The translations under genes and the position numbers were made by a program. Shown here one piece after another: positions 10,273 to 22,186 of a DNA stretch of 64,000 nt. Every line of letters begins with the position of its first letter. The first letter of the stretch is position 1. The stretch is taken from positions 1,488,001-1,552,000 of the forward strand of contig JAYXKI010000009.1 of assembly GCA_037892935.1 (NCBI GenBank). The letters are read 5' to 3'. The notes under the pieces were generated by a model. It was not told where the DNA came from and searched no databases. It saw only the letters and a list, made by a program, of their open reading frames with translations. This DNA is from Phlebopus portentosus (lineage: Eukaryota > Basidiomycota > Agaricomycetes > Boletales > Boletinellaceae).

Positions 10273-12753
10273 ATTTGGTAGCAATCATACTGAGCAGGCG
10301 CAAAGCTATTAGCGGTCGTGTACGCCTAGATGACGTGTTGTAAGAATGAATGGATACTGATGCATTGCTGTTCGCGTTGGCATGGGGCGTCAGTAAGAAT
10401 CCTTGCTATGTGCACGGACTCTGACTCTGATCATCGAGAACACAGCCCACTCCGTACTTTTCATACTTCCAGAAGTCTGGTACTGATGTATGTTTGATGC
10501 AACATTCAACTCGATTGCCGCTCAGTCGCAGGGTCGTTCCGCTCCGCTCTCTGTGTCTTCTCGCCAATTCTTCAGTCGAGTGTACAATGTTCCGTGACTA
10601 TATAGGCGAATCGGAAACTTAGCGTCTCGAGATCGCTCCGACATGACGCAAGCTTACTGATAGAGGTGTGATTGTTGTGTGGCATTGTGCGTATGGATAC
10701 AAGCGTGGCGTGAGAACCTAGAGCCCGAACTGATGATCTTCGCCCATCTCTCAGCTCAATTCGAATGCGCAGTCGTCGCATGCTCTGCCGATCCACCAAT
10801 TAGGACACTCTGCCGGAATGGAATTTGAAATAGCTTGCAATGACCTGAAACTCAACATCACCGAGATTCCGTCGTGTCAAAGGTGGGACACGAAATTTTT
10901 CATCCATGTAACTGGTCTTGCATCTCAACGATTATAACTTTATTATCGGGTTTTTTCGCGGATTAAGAAACTGATGAAGTATCGCAGGCCGCGTAAGTAC
11001 CGATTGTGTTTTTACACAGCTCGGAGGTATTTATGACTACTAGTACTGTTACGACTTCTTTAGGTCCGAGATTCACCTGGGCGTTTTCAAGATGCCTGCG
11101 GGATCTTGCAGCGAAGAAAGCGTTTCGGTATATAAACGGCGAAAAGCAGTCAATTGAATTTTCACGTTGATCCATCCCCAGATAGAAGTAAGTCAGGGCG
11201 TCACTCTAACTGGAAACAATCAAGTCTCCATGCTGTTTGAAAGCTATGGGATGATAGTTTTCCTGTGACTTTTGCCCGTGACGGACAAACAAGTAGACTA
11301 CGCAACTTTGTTGTGACTACAGTGATAGTTCTCAGAGCTTTCCGACTTCTCGACTTGCGTCAGAACAGCGGATCAACCTTGTCGTTTGGTTTCAAAGCAT
11401 CACTGAAAATATGGCTAAACTCCGCGGAGTGAATACTCGCATTCTCACTTACGTTATGCACTCCATTGATCGCTCGATAATCAGTACTCGACTGGGTCTG
11501 CCAAATGAAATGAAGCGTATGGCCAGACGCCCAGCTTGTACAGGCTTAGTGATTGTTGTTAGCACGAGATACCTTCGCTTCTGATTCGCGAGCTGCTTGT
11601 GCGAAACTACAGTTGAATCTCCGCATAGACTACGCGCCTTTTTCCCTTGATAGAGTGGAGAATCATTGGAGATTGAATTTGCTTTATGATGCTCCGTTTT
11701 TCTCTCATATAGTTGGCGCCGTCATCTACTGTGTCACTGCTGCGCTTCGTCGTCCACAGGGCATTCTGCTAAATAGCAGCAGCAGCGTGTTGTTAAACTG
11801 CGGCTTTTTCCGAAATCCAAGGATGCTCTCACCAAAACTATCATCTCAGTTTTTAAGTTCGGTCGATACTCAAGGAGCCCATGTTCTTCCCGCGTTTAAA
11901 GCTATCACTAGTCAGCCCTTACCCCCCCTTTCATATCCATACATTTCTTACGAGAGTCTATAGCTGCGTGCATCACATTCCTTCTGTACTATACCAGTGA
12001 GGCGCCGTCTCGGTTTCTTTGACGTCTACTAAATGAGGCTCAAAGCGCTGCACTTGGACGAGTAGGTTTGTTCCTGTTACGATAACCTCGGTGCAGATAG
12101 AGTACATCTGGGTAAGTGGTTTAGAAGAGTTTCGCAAGTGATGTTGAGTGCTGACAAATGCTTCGCCCTGGTTACCCCATTTCAAACTCCGGCTACTCCA
12201 AATGTCAGAATTATGTCAAGGTAACCTACTTAATCGTCAAGTTGAGCCCGCCGCTTACTCCGTGACCTGTGAAAAGAGGGCTACCTCCATTCCAAGATAC
12301 AGAAAACTATAAAAGTTTTCCGAGAGTACAGTAGTGTGCAGAATGTGTTTCCAAGTCCATCTGAGTTTTTGGAGCAAGATAAACAATGCTGTGTGCCCCT
12401 ATAGGGCGGAAGATGTGAAAAGAAGAGGGCCACAAGAAAGATGAGACCTGAAATTAGATAATTGATCCTATCAATATATTACGTAATTACAAGCGGCAGA
12501 TGATTCTGGAAAAAAAAGATTATTTGATTTGTCAGTGCACTACTTATCCTATAATCTTACAGTAGGCCAGCGAGATTTCAAGGACGCGCTTTACTATCGT
12601 TAGTCAGAAACCGAGTCGGAAATGTCGAGGATTCAGTAATATTTTCCAACAATATTAGAAAGCAACTCCCGCACGTCATAGTCGCTCATACATAGTTCAG
12701 TCATCCAACCGCGAATCCAGGTTCTAAAAGGTTCTCTCCCATGCAGGCTAGTC
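10273..12753. other. long intergenic region, no gene recognised
   Basis: Nearly 2.5 kb with only short ORFs on both strands (the longest, 11553-11963 plus, has no recognisable domain or splice partner). AT-rich patches are frequent. I see no tRNA, repeat array or transposon coding here. Confidence 0.5.
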
Positions 12754-13833
12754 ATGCGCCCCGCCTTCGCCGTTGGTATAAAGCACGTCATTCGTGCTTC
12801 CAGTCGTCCACCAGTCAAAGCCAATCCTTCGCTTTCTCTTTCACCAGTTGCATTCACCCGTAGCCTCATCTGGAGTCGCGCCGAGACTACTACTAGCATG
12901 GCTGCTAAAACTGATAAACCCATTGTACTCTATACGGCACCTACGCCAAATGGCTTTGCACCGCAAATCCTCTTCGAGGAGCTTAAGGTGAGTTTGACGC
13001 CCTAGCTTCATATTGTGCGGAAGTAATTTGGACGACTGCACTAGGCTACCTACGGAGGACCTGAATACGAGTAAGTGTGGCAAATCACTAGACCTCGTTC
13101 AGAACTCTGAACGAATCTATCGTTATTAGAAAAGTTGCAATGAGCATTCGCGACGCAGACATCGGGAAGGTCCACAACCAGGTCAAGTCACCTTGGTTCC
13201 TCGAGATCAACCCCAACGGACGCATCCCAGCTATCACACACGAAGGTTTCCCGGTCTTTGAAACCTCCGCGATCTTGGTCTACCTCGCTCAGCACTTCGA
13301 CAAGGACAACAAATTCCACCATGACCCTGTCAAGGACCCGAAAGGTTATAGCGAGGAGCTCCAGTGGTTGTTCTTCACGGTAAGTTGGCGGTGAAGAAAC
13401 CGGCTAGACGAGCGTGCTATACTGATTGGACGTATTTTCTGTTATATTATTCAGCACGGAGGCATTGGACCAATGCAAGGCCAGGCAAATCACTTCAACC
13501 TCTACGCGCCTGAGAAGATGTCCGTTTTTCCCTCCTGCTCCACTCTTTTTATTCCCACAGCTGACTAAGCATCTTTCCACGTTATTTCTTAGACCCTATG
13601 CAATCAACCGCTACCTGAACGAAACGAAGCGTCTCTACGGTGTCCTGGAGTCTGAGCTCGCGAAACGGGACTATCTCGTTGGAAACCAGTACGGTATTGC
13701 GGATATCAAGGCCTTTGCGTGGGTGCGCGCCGCAGAACGGACGGGTGTGTCGCTCGCTGAGTTCCCGAAAGTAAAGGCCTGGATAGATAGGATCGAGGAA
13801 CGTCCGGCCGTCAAGGCTGGTTTGGCTGTTTGA
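12754..13833 (+). CDS. glutathione S-transferase (Ure2/theta-like)
   Basis: Five exons (12754 or 12898-12987, 13045-13070, 13130-13379, 13455-13519, 13593-13833) join in phase. The thioredoxin-fold half carries [29 protein letters not shown] and the GSH-contacting [14 protein letters not shown]. The all-alpha half carries [29 protein letters not shown] and ends with [12 protein letters not shown]. This is the Ure2-like class common in fungi, which conjugates or reduces with glutathione. Two starts are possible in the same frame: ATG 12898 gives a 223-aa cytosolic enzyme, while ATG 12754 adds 48 residues rich in Arg, Ser and Ala with no acidic residues until near the end, like a mitochondrial presequence. 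An intron of 73 nt precedes the last exon. Confidence 0.9.
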
Positions 13834-16073
13834 GATAGTGATGGAAGGGATTTAAAGCACGAAGTGTCCATTCTGTACGATAAGAAATAAAATAAACAGA
13901 ATCGGTGATTGGCGATTATTACAGCCGTTTGCGTTAGTAATGGCACTCCCAGGTGTTTTTTGAATGAAGTAAAGACAAAATATAACACGTGATGACTGGA
14001 CTCAGTGGTTGGATTTGAGGGTCAACAGCATCACAAAATCATCAGTTACGACTCTTCTTCACTGAAACCTGGTTTACATGTGTTACTCATAGAAACAGAA
14101 AAGCACAGTTTTTCTCAATGGTGATATATAATGCAGATCTCTTTGGGTGCCTTCCTACCCACTACTACCTCAAGATTAAAAGGCATTCAATTTTATTCTG
14201 AGCAATTTGGTTGAGAATTGAGCTCAAGACAAAATGGGTAGTCCAGAGGAAAGGTGGAAGGCATGCCAAACGTGGAGTGTAACGGCGAAGTCCGTTTTCC
14301 CATCTGCTTCCGAAAACAAGTTCTCTTCATTCAAAAAAAGTCCGGAGTGTCATTACAGTGCCATTACTAACGCAAACAGCTGTAACCGCACATGGACGTT
14401 TTGTAGATTACGTGAGTTCCCGAAAGGAAAGTTTTCCGTTCGGCCGCCTTGTCAAGTAAATACGAATATTTACGCACCCAAATTGCAAAATTCCTTCGCT
14501 CTTTGCATTTCCTATTTACAACCTCTCTGCTCATCCTATGCCAGACACGTTTCTTTTGTGACCTTGGATGAAGAACGGAACGGAGAACAGAGACAGACTT
14601 ACAAATTGAATTGCGGAGAGCTCGGGATGTTCGTTTGCCATACCTGTGACTGCCCAATATCGGCTGAACATTGTGAAGTGAACCTTACGCGGATTGAGGT
14701 TCTGGGCGGGAAATAAGTAATGTTCCTGAGGGCCAGCCGCTTTCCGATAGGACCGAAACACCTACAGACAGGATGTTGAAGTTACAAACACATGTCAGAT
14801 CTTCTAGGTCTGAAGATGCCTAGATCTTGAGGATTCCGAAATGATCTTTACCTCTAAGCGATGCCTTTTTCTCTATCTCATCCGCGGTACGTATGTGGGC
14901 AAATACTTATATCCTTGTGGGGAAGAACGACGGCGTGCTGAAATCTGCGGAATGCGTTCGGATAGTAGAACAAGTTGAAACCGTGAATTTACTGCTGTTT
15001 GCATGGTCTGATTGCGGAAGATGTCCGATGTCCGATTGGCCTTGTACATCTCATATTGCTCCCTCTCCTGTTTTATTTATCATTCAGATGACACACCGTT
15101 TGAGATCCCGGAAGTATGGAGTGACATATCATCATTCCTGTTGAAAAGCAAGCACTGCAAACATCGTCGTCGCCGCAATTTACTCCTACAACTCCGATGT
15201 TCACAAACGGGCACAACTACCCGGGGTGAGTTAGAGAACGAAAGTGGCCACGATGAACGATGAAATGCTTGGACTCGGACTGGTTTCCGATCAAATAGCC
15301 TAGTCGCTCCGTGTTGCCGTACGAACGAGCGATATGTTCGGTACTCTTACCGCTCGCCATCTATGTCATTCTGTGCGAACTACGTCAAAGGAATTCTGTG
15401 CGTTCCATGTGATGCAAAGTCCAGATGGAAAGCCTTCCATCTATGTTTCTTTGGCTGGCTGCTTTGAATGAAACGTTATTACAGCATTCCAAAATTCCAA
15501 AACGAACATCATTCTCATTCGATCTTTGCCCAGAGAAGAGAATGTCACCTCATGTGCGGACCGTACGGTGAGCGGGAGAATTCGAAGAAAAAGCTCTTGG
15601 TAAAAGAGAGCAGGTCAGATGAGGACGATTTGTCTGTTGACGATGGATGAACGGATATACCTCGGATGTGGATTGCTCTGTATCGGAGACGCCTTTTGAG
15701 AGAATTTTGTCGAATTCGCAGATAGCCTTTGATCACCTGCTCGGGACTACCGACTAGAGCTGGACTTGCATGGTACACGGGCGGGATCGCAGTGTTCACA
15801 GTTTGCTGTTTAGGGAGAGGAATGAAGGCTTGGCGGCAGTGATGCCTCTCTTTACGAAAGCTGTGACGAACACGGGATGTACTATCGACGTTCCGTTCCA
15901 TCTTCAATGTTACTCAGTCATGCTAAGTAAATTATATTCGAAATCCGCATCTCATAATTTTCTTGACATGCACGTAAATATGCAGCATATTTCGCCGACC
16001 GTATTTTTCCCCAGGCAGTTTGTCTGCCTCTTTGTCTCACACAGCGAACAGGAAGTAGAGTACCGTGGTCTTC
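13834..16073. other. intergenic region, no gene recognised
   Basis: About 2.2 kb upstream of the first beta-glucosidase. An ORF at 14234-14716 (plus) and others overlap on opposite strands; none shows a known domain or convincing splicing. The part next to 16073 should contain the promoter of the beta-glucosidase gene. Confidence 0.5.
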
Positions 16074-19000
16074 ATGCATACCATTCCATTTGTGTTAGGC
16101 ATTCTCGCGGGGTTCCAGGCATACCTGGAGAGCGCGTCTGCTCAAGGAACCTCTGACACAACGGGTGCCGCGAGCACATATGTTAGTAGCTCCCTTGAAT
16201 CTGTGCCGACCTCGACGCCGAGTACATCTGTTGCGACGGGCACGGTCTCTACAGCGACTTCTGGCTCTTCCTCTCCGGTTACAAGCTTCTCCGACTCCTC
16301 GTCTCTGTCTACCGATACTACCTCCTATACGACATTAGGAACTACGGGTTCATCAATCCCGCTTTCCGTCGTCTCTGGAAATGCATCCTCGACAGTTTTG
16401 GGCTCCTCCGCGCCTGGATCCACAGCAAGTGGTACCGGGCCTGGAGGTATCGCCGTACAACCAACACCAAATCCCGCCGAGACGCATCCATTTACTCCGT
16501 TTCCCAGCCCAACTCAGGATTCTGTTCCTGGTATGCTGTTCACGTTCTGCACTTCTCAAGTGCTTTTGCTTGAAGTTCGAAGGAAATTCTGACGTTCGCT
16601 CATTATTTTGCACAGAACTCTACCCCGATACGGACCCTTTATCCCCGCCTGACGTATCCTCCGGACCAAATATTATTCCCGATTTCAATCCTTCATGGTC
16701 AGCTGCCTGGGACAAAGCTAGGGCCCTTATCGATGGGCTTAGCATAGAAGAAAAAGTACGTTCAGCTTCGTAATAGCGTTTATCGTTCAGTCTTTTAAGC
16801 ATTTATACCAAGGTAAATTTTACCACTGGCATAGGTCGGAACGCTGGTCGGTGCGGTGGTGTTCTTCCACCGATACCACTAGACGGTTCAGGCACTTGGC
16901 AAGGTATCTGCTTACAAGTACGTCATATCGTCCTTGCTTGGTTATCTGAATGATGAACTTGCACTCTTGTATCCTTTGGGAACTTCTCAGGACGGTCCGA
17001 TTGGAGTACGAGCTGTGGACTTTGCGACGGCCTTTCCAGCCGAAATTAATGCTGGAACAACCTGGCAGCGTGACTTGATCAGAAAGCGAGCCAGAGCCAT
17101 GGGCAAGGAGTTCAGAGCAAAAGGTGTAAATGTTGCCCTAGGACCAATGATGAATCCCGGAAGAGTTCCGCAGGTGAGTTGGTCACCTTGAGAGTTGTCA
17201 ACTTGCTTTTAATGACTATTACCAGGGAGGAAGGAATTGGGAAGGATTCGGTGCTGATCCTTACCTCATTGGAGAAGCTTCATATGAGACTATTCTAGGC
17301 CTGCAGAGTACAGGCGTGCAAACTTGTGCGAAACACTATATCAATAAGTACGTTAGTAACCGCTCATCCGAGTTGAAATAGATGATTGATAAGAGCCTTC
17401 TCTAGCGAGCAAGAACATGAGAGGAGGAGGCAATCGTCGAATGTTGACGATCGAACTCAACATGAGATATATGCACATCCATTCCTGAAGAGTGTCATGG
17501 CGGGTGTTACAAGTGTGATGTGCTCTTACAGTGAGTCTTTACTCTCGGTTTATGCACAGTTACACATATAACACCATACAGACAGGATAAATGAGACGTA
17601 CGGTTGTGAAAACGACCGAATGCTGAATCAGATACTGAAAGGCGAATTTGGTTTCCGTGGATGTGTGTGCTTCCCTGTTCTACAAGGCTCCTTATGCACT
17701 GACGAGAGCGCACCTCTAGTTGCCATAACTGACTGGGCAGGGCAACACTCGATTTTGAGTGCAATATTTGGATTAGATGTATGTACTGCTTTTACTAGCT
17801 TCCTTCTCTGCTTCTTACACGTCCCATCGTCAGATGACAATGCCCGGGCCACCCTCTTCGTATTGGGGCTCGAACCTCACAGCCTTCGTGAACAATGGAT
17901 CTGTATCCGAGGCGAGACTTGACGACATGGCGACGAGAATTGCTGCAGCTTGGTACTTCGTCCATCAGGATGAGGACTATCCTGCCGTCAGCTTCAATGC
18001 TTACAATCCTGTCGACGATGCCACGAATGAACGTTTGGATGTCCAGGATGATCACTACATGTAAGTATGACTGTCACCAAAGTTCGTAGTCCCGACATTT
18101 CTAACCCTGATAAGTATTGTGCGAGAGATTGGAGCGGCTTCGACGGTCTTACTCAAGAACGTGAACAAATCTCTTCCTCTCAGCAAACCGAGAAGCATAA
18201 CTCTGTTCGGTGCGTTCTTCGAACTGGTAACTATATTGCCTCATTGATTGGTGTTCCAACTTTTTTCAGGATTGGACGGCGGACCCTCCACAAGCGGACT
18301 TATGCGGTTCCTTTATGGTGCTGGGAACGATGGGATTCTTGCCTCAGGGTGGGGTTCAGGAACAGCTAATGTATGTCTTTTGACTGCGGTTCAAATGTCT
18401 TGCTGACTCTTACATATACAGTTCACGTACCTCATATCTGTAAGTAGCTCCGACTTTCCTTACGCTACGACTCACTGTAATTTCTAATGCCGAACTCAGC
18501 CCCTCGAAGCGATTCAGCAGCGTACAAGGAAAGACGGGACGACCGTAAACTGGTTCTTCGACAATTATGACCTGCTTGCAGCTGGCAATATCGCCATCCA
18601 GACTGATGTAGCCATGGTATTCATCAACTCCGACTCCGGAGAGGATATTAGTACTGCAGTTGACGGCAATAACGGTGACCGCAACAACTTGACTGCGTGG
18701 CATAACGGCGACGCGTTAGTTGCGGCGGTTGCAGAGCAGAATAACAATACGATCGTTGTCGTGCACTCCGTTGGACAGATAATCGTCGAGCCTTGGATCG
18801 AACACCCGAATATCACTGCGGTAGTCTGGGCCGGACTCGGCGGCACCGAGACAGGAAATGCTTTGGTGGATGTGCTTTACGGCGACGTTAACCCCTCTGG
18901 TCGCCTGCCTTACACAATTGCGAAAAACATTAGTGACTATGGAGCACAGCTTGCGCTTGGAGGCAGCGAGGACTCGATCCTGCAGATCCCTTATGACGAC

Positions 19001-19692
19001 AAGTTAAGTGCAATCCTTCCGAGTTATCACGTATAAGTTGCACTTACTTGAACATGTTTGCGAAGGCTTCTCATCGATTACCGCCACTTTGACGCGAATG
19101 GAATAGAGCCACGATTCGAATTTGGTTTCGGGCTTAGCTATACGACATTCGAGTATTCGAATCTCAAAGTGTCAGAAATCACCGGGGGTTTCGCCAATGA
19201 GAGCTTGCGATCTGCATGGAAGAACGGCGAGTCGACTTCCAGTGGGGAGCTTTCATCGGTGGCTTTATGGTAAGTATCGTGTATATAAGCATACATACGT
19301 ACTTTGATCTGCTCAACATTATCTCGTAGGCTGCACGAACCTGCGTACAACGTTACCTTTACCGTTCAGAATACTGGAGACGTCGCGGGAACCGAAGTAT
19401 GGAAATCTCTCTCCATTATGTCCTGTATTACTGACACGCAGACGTTCCATAGATATCTCAGTTGTATGTGCACCATCCTGACTCTGCAGGCGAACCGCCG
19501 AGCGTGCTTAAGGGCTTCTCGGACGTGTTCCTAGAACCGGGACAGAGTGACACGGTGGCCATGACGCTCTCGCGGTATGATTTGTCCGTGTGGGATGTGG
19601 TAACTCAGTCGTGGCGACGTCCAAATGGCACCATAAGCCTCAGCGTAGGTGCTAGTAGCAGAGACCTTCGACTAAAAGGCGCTTTCCCGTGA
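16074..19692 (+). CDS. secreted GH3 beta-glucosidase, copy 1
   Basis: Sixteen exons join in phase to 908 aa: 16074-16530, 16616-16755, 16813-16917, 16991-17173, 17226-17347, 17406-17530, 17582-17662, 17720-17778, 17834-18060, 18115-18209, 18270-18370, 18422-18439, 18500-19002, 19066-19269, 19330-19396, 19453-19692. A signal peptide (ATG at 16074, [15 protein letters not shown]) is followed by a Ser/Thr-rich stretch of about 130 residues, then the GH3 N domain ([39 protein letters not shown]). The nucleophile Asp is expected in FAITDW. The GH3 C domain ([42 protein letters not shown]) and a fibronectin-III-like end ([13 protein letters not shown]) follow. It should cleave terminal beta-glucosyl units of cellobiose or glucans outside the cell. 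A paralog lies at 29617-33384 in opposite orientation. Confidence 0.9.
18422..18439 (+). other. 18-nt microexon of the beta-glucosidase gene
   Basis: Six codons (FTYLIS) sit between a TATACAG acceptor and a GTAAGTAG donor. The opposite-strand paralog has the same six residues as its own tiny exon between TANTGTANN-like donor and acceptor signals near 30890-30910. Conservation in both copies supports it as a true exon. Confidence 0.75.
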
Positions 19693-20544
19693 AAGTTGAA
19701 GGGCTAAGAGCCGTGGCGGATAGCCTGAAGGAGTAAGCGGTAGATCTTGGTTGAATATGGAAAAAGAAGGAATTCGTGACAGCCCACTCAGTAGCGTATA
19801 GTCATGCGCTCAACTCACTCAACTCAAGAGATAATCGTTGGTAGTTCAGAGAATGGATACGAACCTGATGAATGAATGAATGATATGTCTTTTCCAGTTA
19901 TCGAGATGGGCTAGATATGCGGGAACCGATTGAACCGATTGAGCAACATCATTGCCTCGAATGATCGAAAGATGCAGTGAGAAATTGGTTCTCTGTGGTA
20001 TGAACAATTCGGATCAACAATAGGATGCACATGATCACTTTTTGCATTGAAATCGGACTCTTCGCTTACCTCCAGTTCGGGATGGCGACGAGCTGAGCTG
20101 GGTATTCTCTATCGTGGTATCATAGGAGGATACCCATCAGTAAAGCCTTACTGCGGAGACGGTACGGAAACACAGATCGAATGATTCAATGATAAATTTC
20201 AAATTCTAACTTATTGTTACATAAAGCGCATGAAACAACTCGATTTTACCAGCTGTACTTGGTACCAAAGTCCTTCTCTACCTCTAATCCAAGGATGAAC
20301 ATTGCATCCGGTTTGCCGTCATCTTCGCACTTCGAGTCTTCGACCCCGTCGAGTTCTGCGGTAGTCAACGCGTTGGTTTGGTTTCGACATCGTCCCGATG
20401 GCAATGCAAATCTTATTTACACTGAATTCCGATCGAGTTTATTTTCCTATTCTGTACATGTTAGGCATATTGTACTTTCGCATTCTTCTTTAATATAGGC
20501 GGAATTTATCCAATATTGCTGGTACCTTGGTATGTGGCGCGAGG
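19693..20544. other. intergenic region
   Basis: Between the beta-glucosidase stop and the F-box gene. No coding or repeat structure recognised; contains the terminator of the first and promoter of the second. Confidence 0.6.
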
Positions 20545-21942
20545 ATGGTCAAAGGACTGACGCAAACTTCCGATCTGATGTCTCTGCCTAGACCGATGGC
20601 ATCTTTCCTCATGGACGATTCATCATTCTCTATATTGCCGTCAGAACTCATCGAAAAAATCTTCTCTGAGTGCCTACCAGATATCCCAAGTTTCAAGGCT
20701 TGCGACGCGCCACTTCTCTTAACCCATGTCTGCCATACCTGGCGCTCAATTGCAGAAGATAACCCACGGCTTTGGTCTCACATCGCGATTCCTTGCTGGA
20801 CCAAGTGTCCCTCTAATGTATACGAGCTCACAAGACTCTGGGTCAGTCGTACATTGAATGCGCCTCTTGATATTGATATCTTGCTCTACAATGAAGATGC
20901 GCAAGCGCTCGCAAATTCAAAGGAGGCTGAGAACTTGGATGATCTGACGAACAGGTTGCTTGTGTTGCTTGTGCCATATCGTTCTCAGATACAGAGCTTA
21001 TGGGGTGTCTTCCCCACATCATGTCTTCCTCTCGTTGGTGTGCAGGAGATGGAAAATATGAAACGACTGTTCTACTACGGGACACCCAACTACGACGACC
21101 TTTTGCGGGTCGCGGAAAATTTCAATACTGAGGACGCTGAGACAAAATTGGACCTGGGACACTCGAAAGAAAACCTCAAGGTTCTTTCCATTAGCGATTG
21201 TTCGGTAGACATCAACGCCATTCTTCTTCAAGCGCAGCTTACGCATATCGAACTCTTTGATCTACATCGCTCAACCTTGATGTGTCAGGAAACCGCATTC
21301 AAGATTCTTCAAAGTTTACCTAATCTACAAAAATGCATTTTTGAGCTGTTCAAGAATGAGCGCATTGCATGGAACAGGCAGGGTGATCGACTGGCTCTCG
21401 GCAAATTGGAGCTCCTCTTTCTGATCTGGATCTTTCCTGCGGACATTACTATTCTCCTGGACAGCATTTCTGCGCCGAACCTTATAAGGCTTGGGATTCG
21501 AGGCACACCGACAGTAGGAATGTGGAATGGGCTTTACGATTTCCTCCAGTCATCGCAGCCGCCACTTCTGAGGCTGACTCTCGGGAACCTAGAAGATGTG
21601 GACATACGACTCCTTGACTGTCTCAGGTGTTGCCCTCTTCTGACGCACCTCTCTATCAGCCACTCTCTCCTTCCTGAAAGATTATTTCCTTCTCTGACAC
21701 TCAAGGGCGAAGAATGGGACATGGACCTACTCCCCCGCCTCGAGATCTTTACAGTTGAATTTTGCGCTGGTCTCAAAGCTAAGACTGTTGCTGCTTGCCT
21801 TGCAAGCCGAGCACAAGATGAACGGACAGGCTTCCATCGACTCCAGGAAGTGGAGATCATCGAATGTGTTCACATAACCCAGAACGATGTGCCAATTCTC
21901 CTACAATGCGGGGTGAAGAAACTTACCCTGAAGATATTGTGA
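20545..21942 (+). CDS. F-box domain protein
   Basis: A single uninterrupted frame of about 465 aa. The N-terminal part holds an F-box-like motif: SILPSELIEKIFSECLP, then LLLTHVCHTWRSIAEDNPRLWS, the usual LPxEl..If...L / l..vc..Wr.ia...p.LW pattern. The remainder has leucine-spaced strands (LKVLSISDC, LLTHLSISHSLLP) like degenerate LRRs. Known: such proteins connect SCF ubiquitin ligase to a target through Skp1, and Agaricomycetes carry many. Substrate unknown. The first ATG in frame is 20545; one at 20578 (MSLPRP) is equally plausible. No intron is needed, which is typical of this family in mushrooms. Confidence 0.82.
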   Translation: MVKGLTQTSDLMSLPRPMASFLMDDSSFSILPSELIEKIFSECLPDIPSFKACDAPLLLTHVCHTWRSIAEDNPRLWSHIAIPCWTKCPSNVYELTRLWVSRTLNAPLDIDILLYNEDAQALANSKEAENLDDLTNRLLVLLVPYRSQIQSLWGVFPTSCLPLVGVQEMENMKRLFYYGTPNYDDLLRVAENFNTEDAETKLDLGHSKENLKVLSISDCSVDINAILLQAQLTHIELFDLHRSTLMCQETAFKILQSLPNLQKCIFELFKNERIAWNRQGDRLALGKLELLFLIWIFPADITILLDSISAPNLIRLGIRGTPTVGMWNGLYDFLQSSQPPLLRLTLGNLEDVDIRLLDCLRCCPLLTHLSISHSLLPERLFPSLTLKGEEWDMDLLPRLEIFTVEFCAGLKAKTVAACLASRAQDERTGFHRLQEVEIIECVHITQNDVPILLQCGVKKLTLKIL

Positions 21943-22186
21943 GAGTGCCCTGGTCAGTGTGCCTGTCAGGCTGGAGACTGGAAGTACAATTCGTTCATTC
22001 ACTTTCCAATATATTATTCAGCGACCAGAAAAATAAAGTAAACTTGTAGTTGATGGAAGGACAGGACAGTAAGATAAACTTTATTGCTGACGTATGAATG
22101 GCAAGATTTTGGTAAATAAAGCTGAAAGAACAAATAGACCACCACCACAGACCCATGGCAAAGGAAGGGGATTCAATCAGTGGATT

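Noticed and set aside
12633..12923. Minus-strand ORF opposite the GST start
   Set aside because: No domain and overlaps the GST exon; taken as a shadow.
16381..16773. Long plus-strand ORF inside the first beta-glucosidase exon region
   Set aside because: It is a shifted frame over the GH3 linker; the frame with the signal peptide and GH3 motifs splices cleanly.
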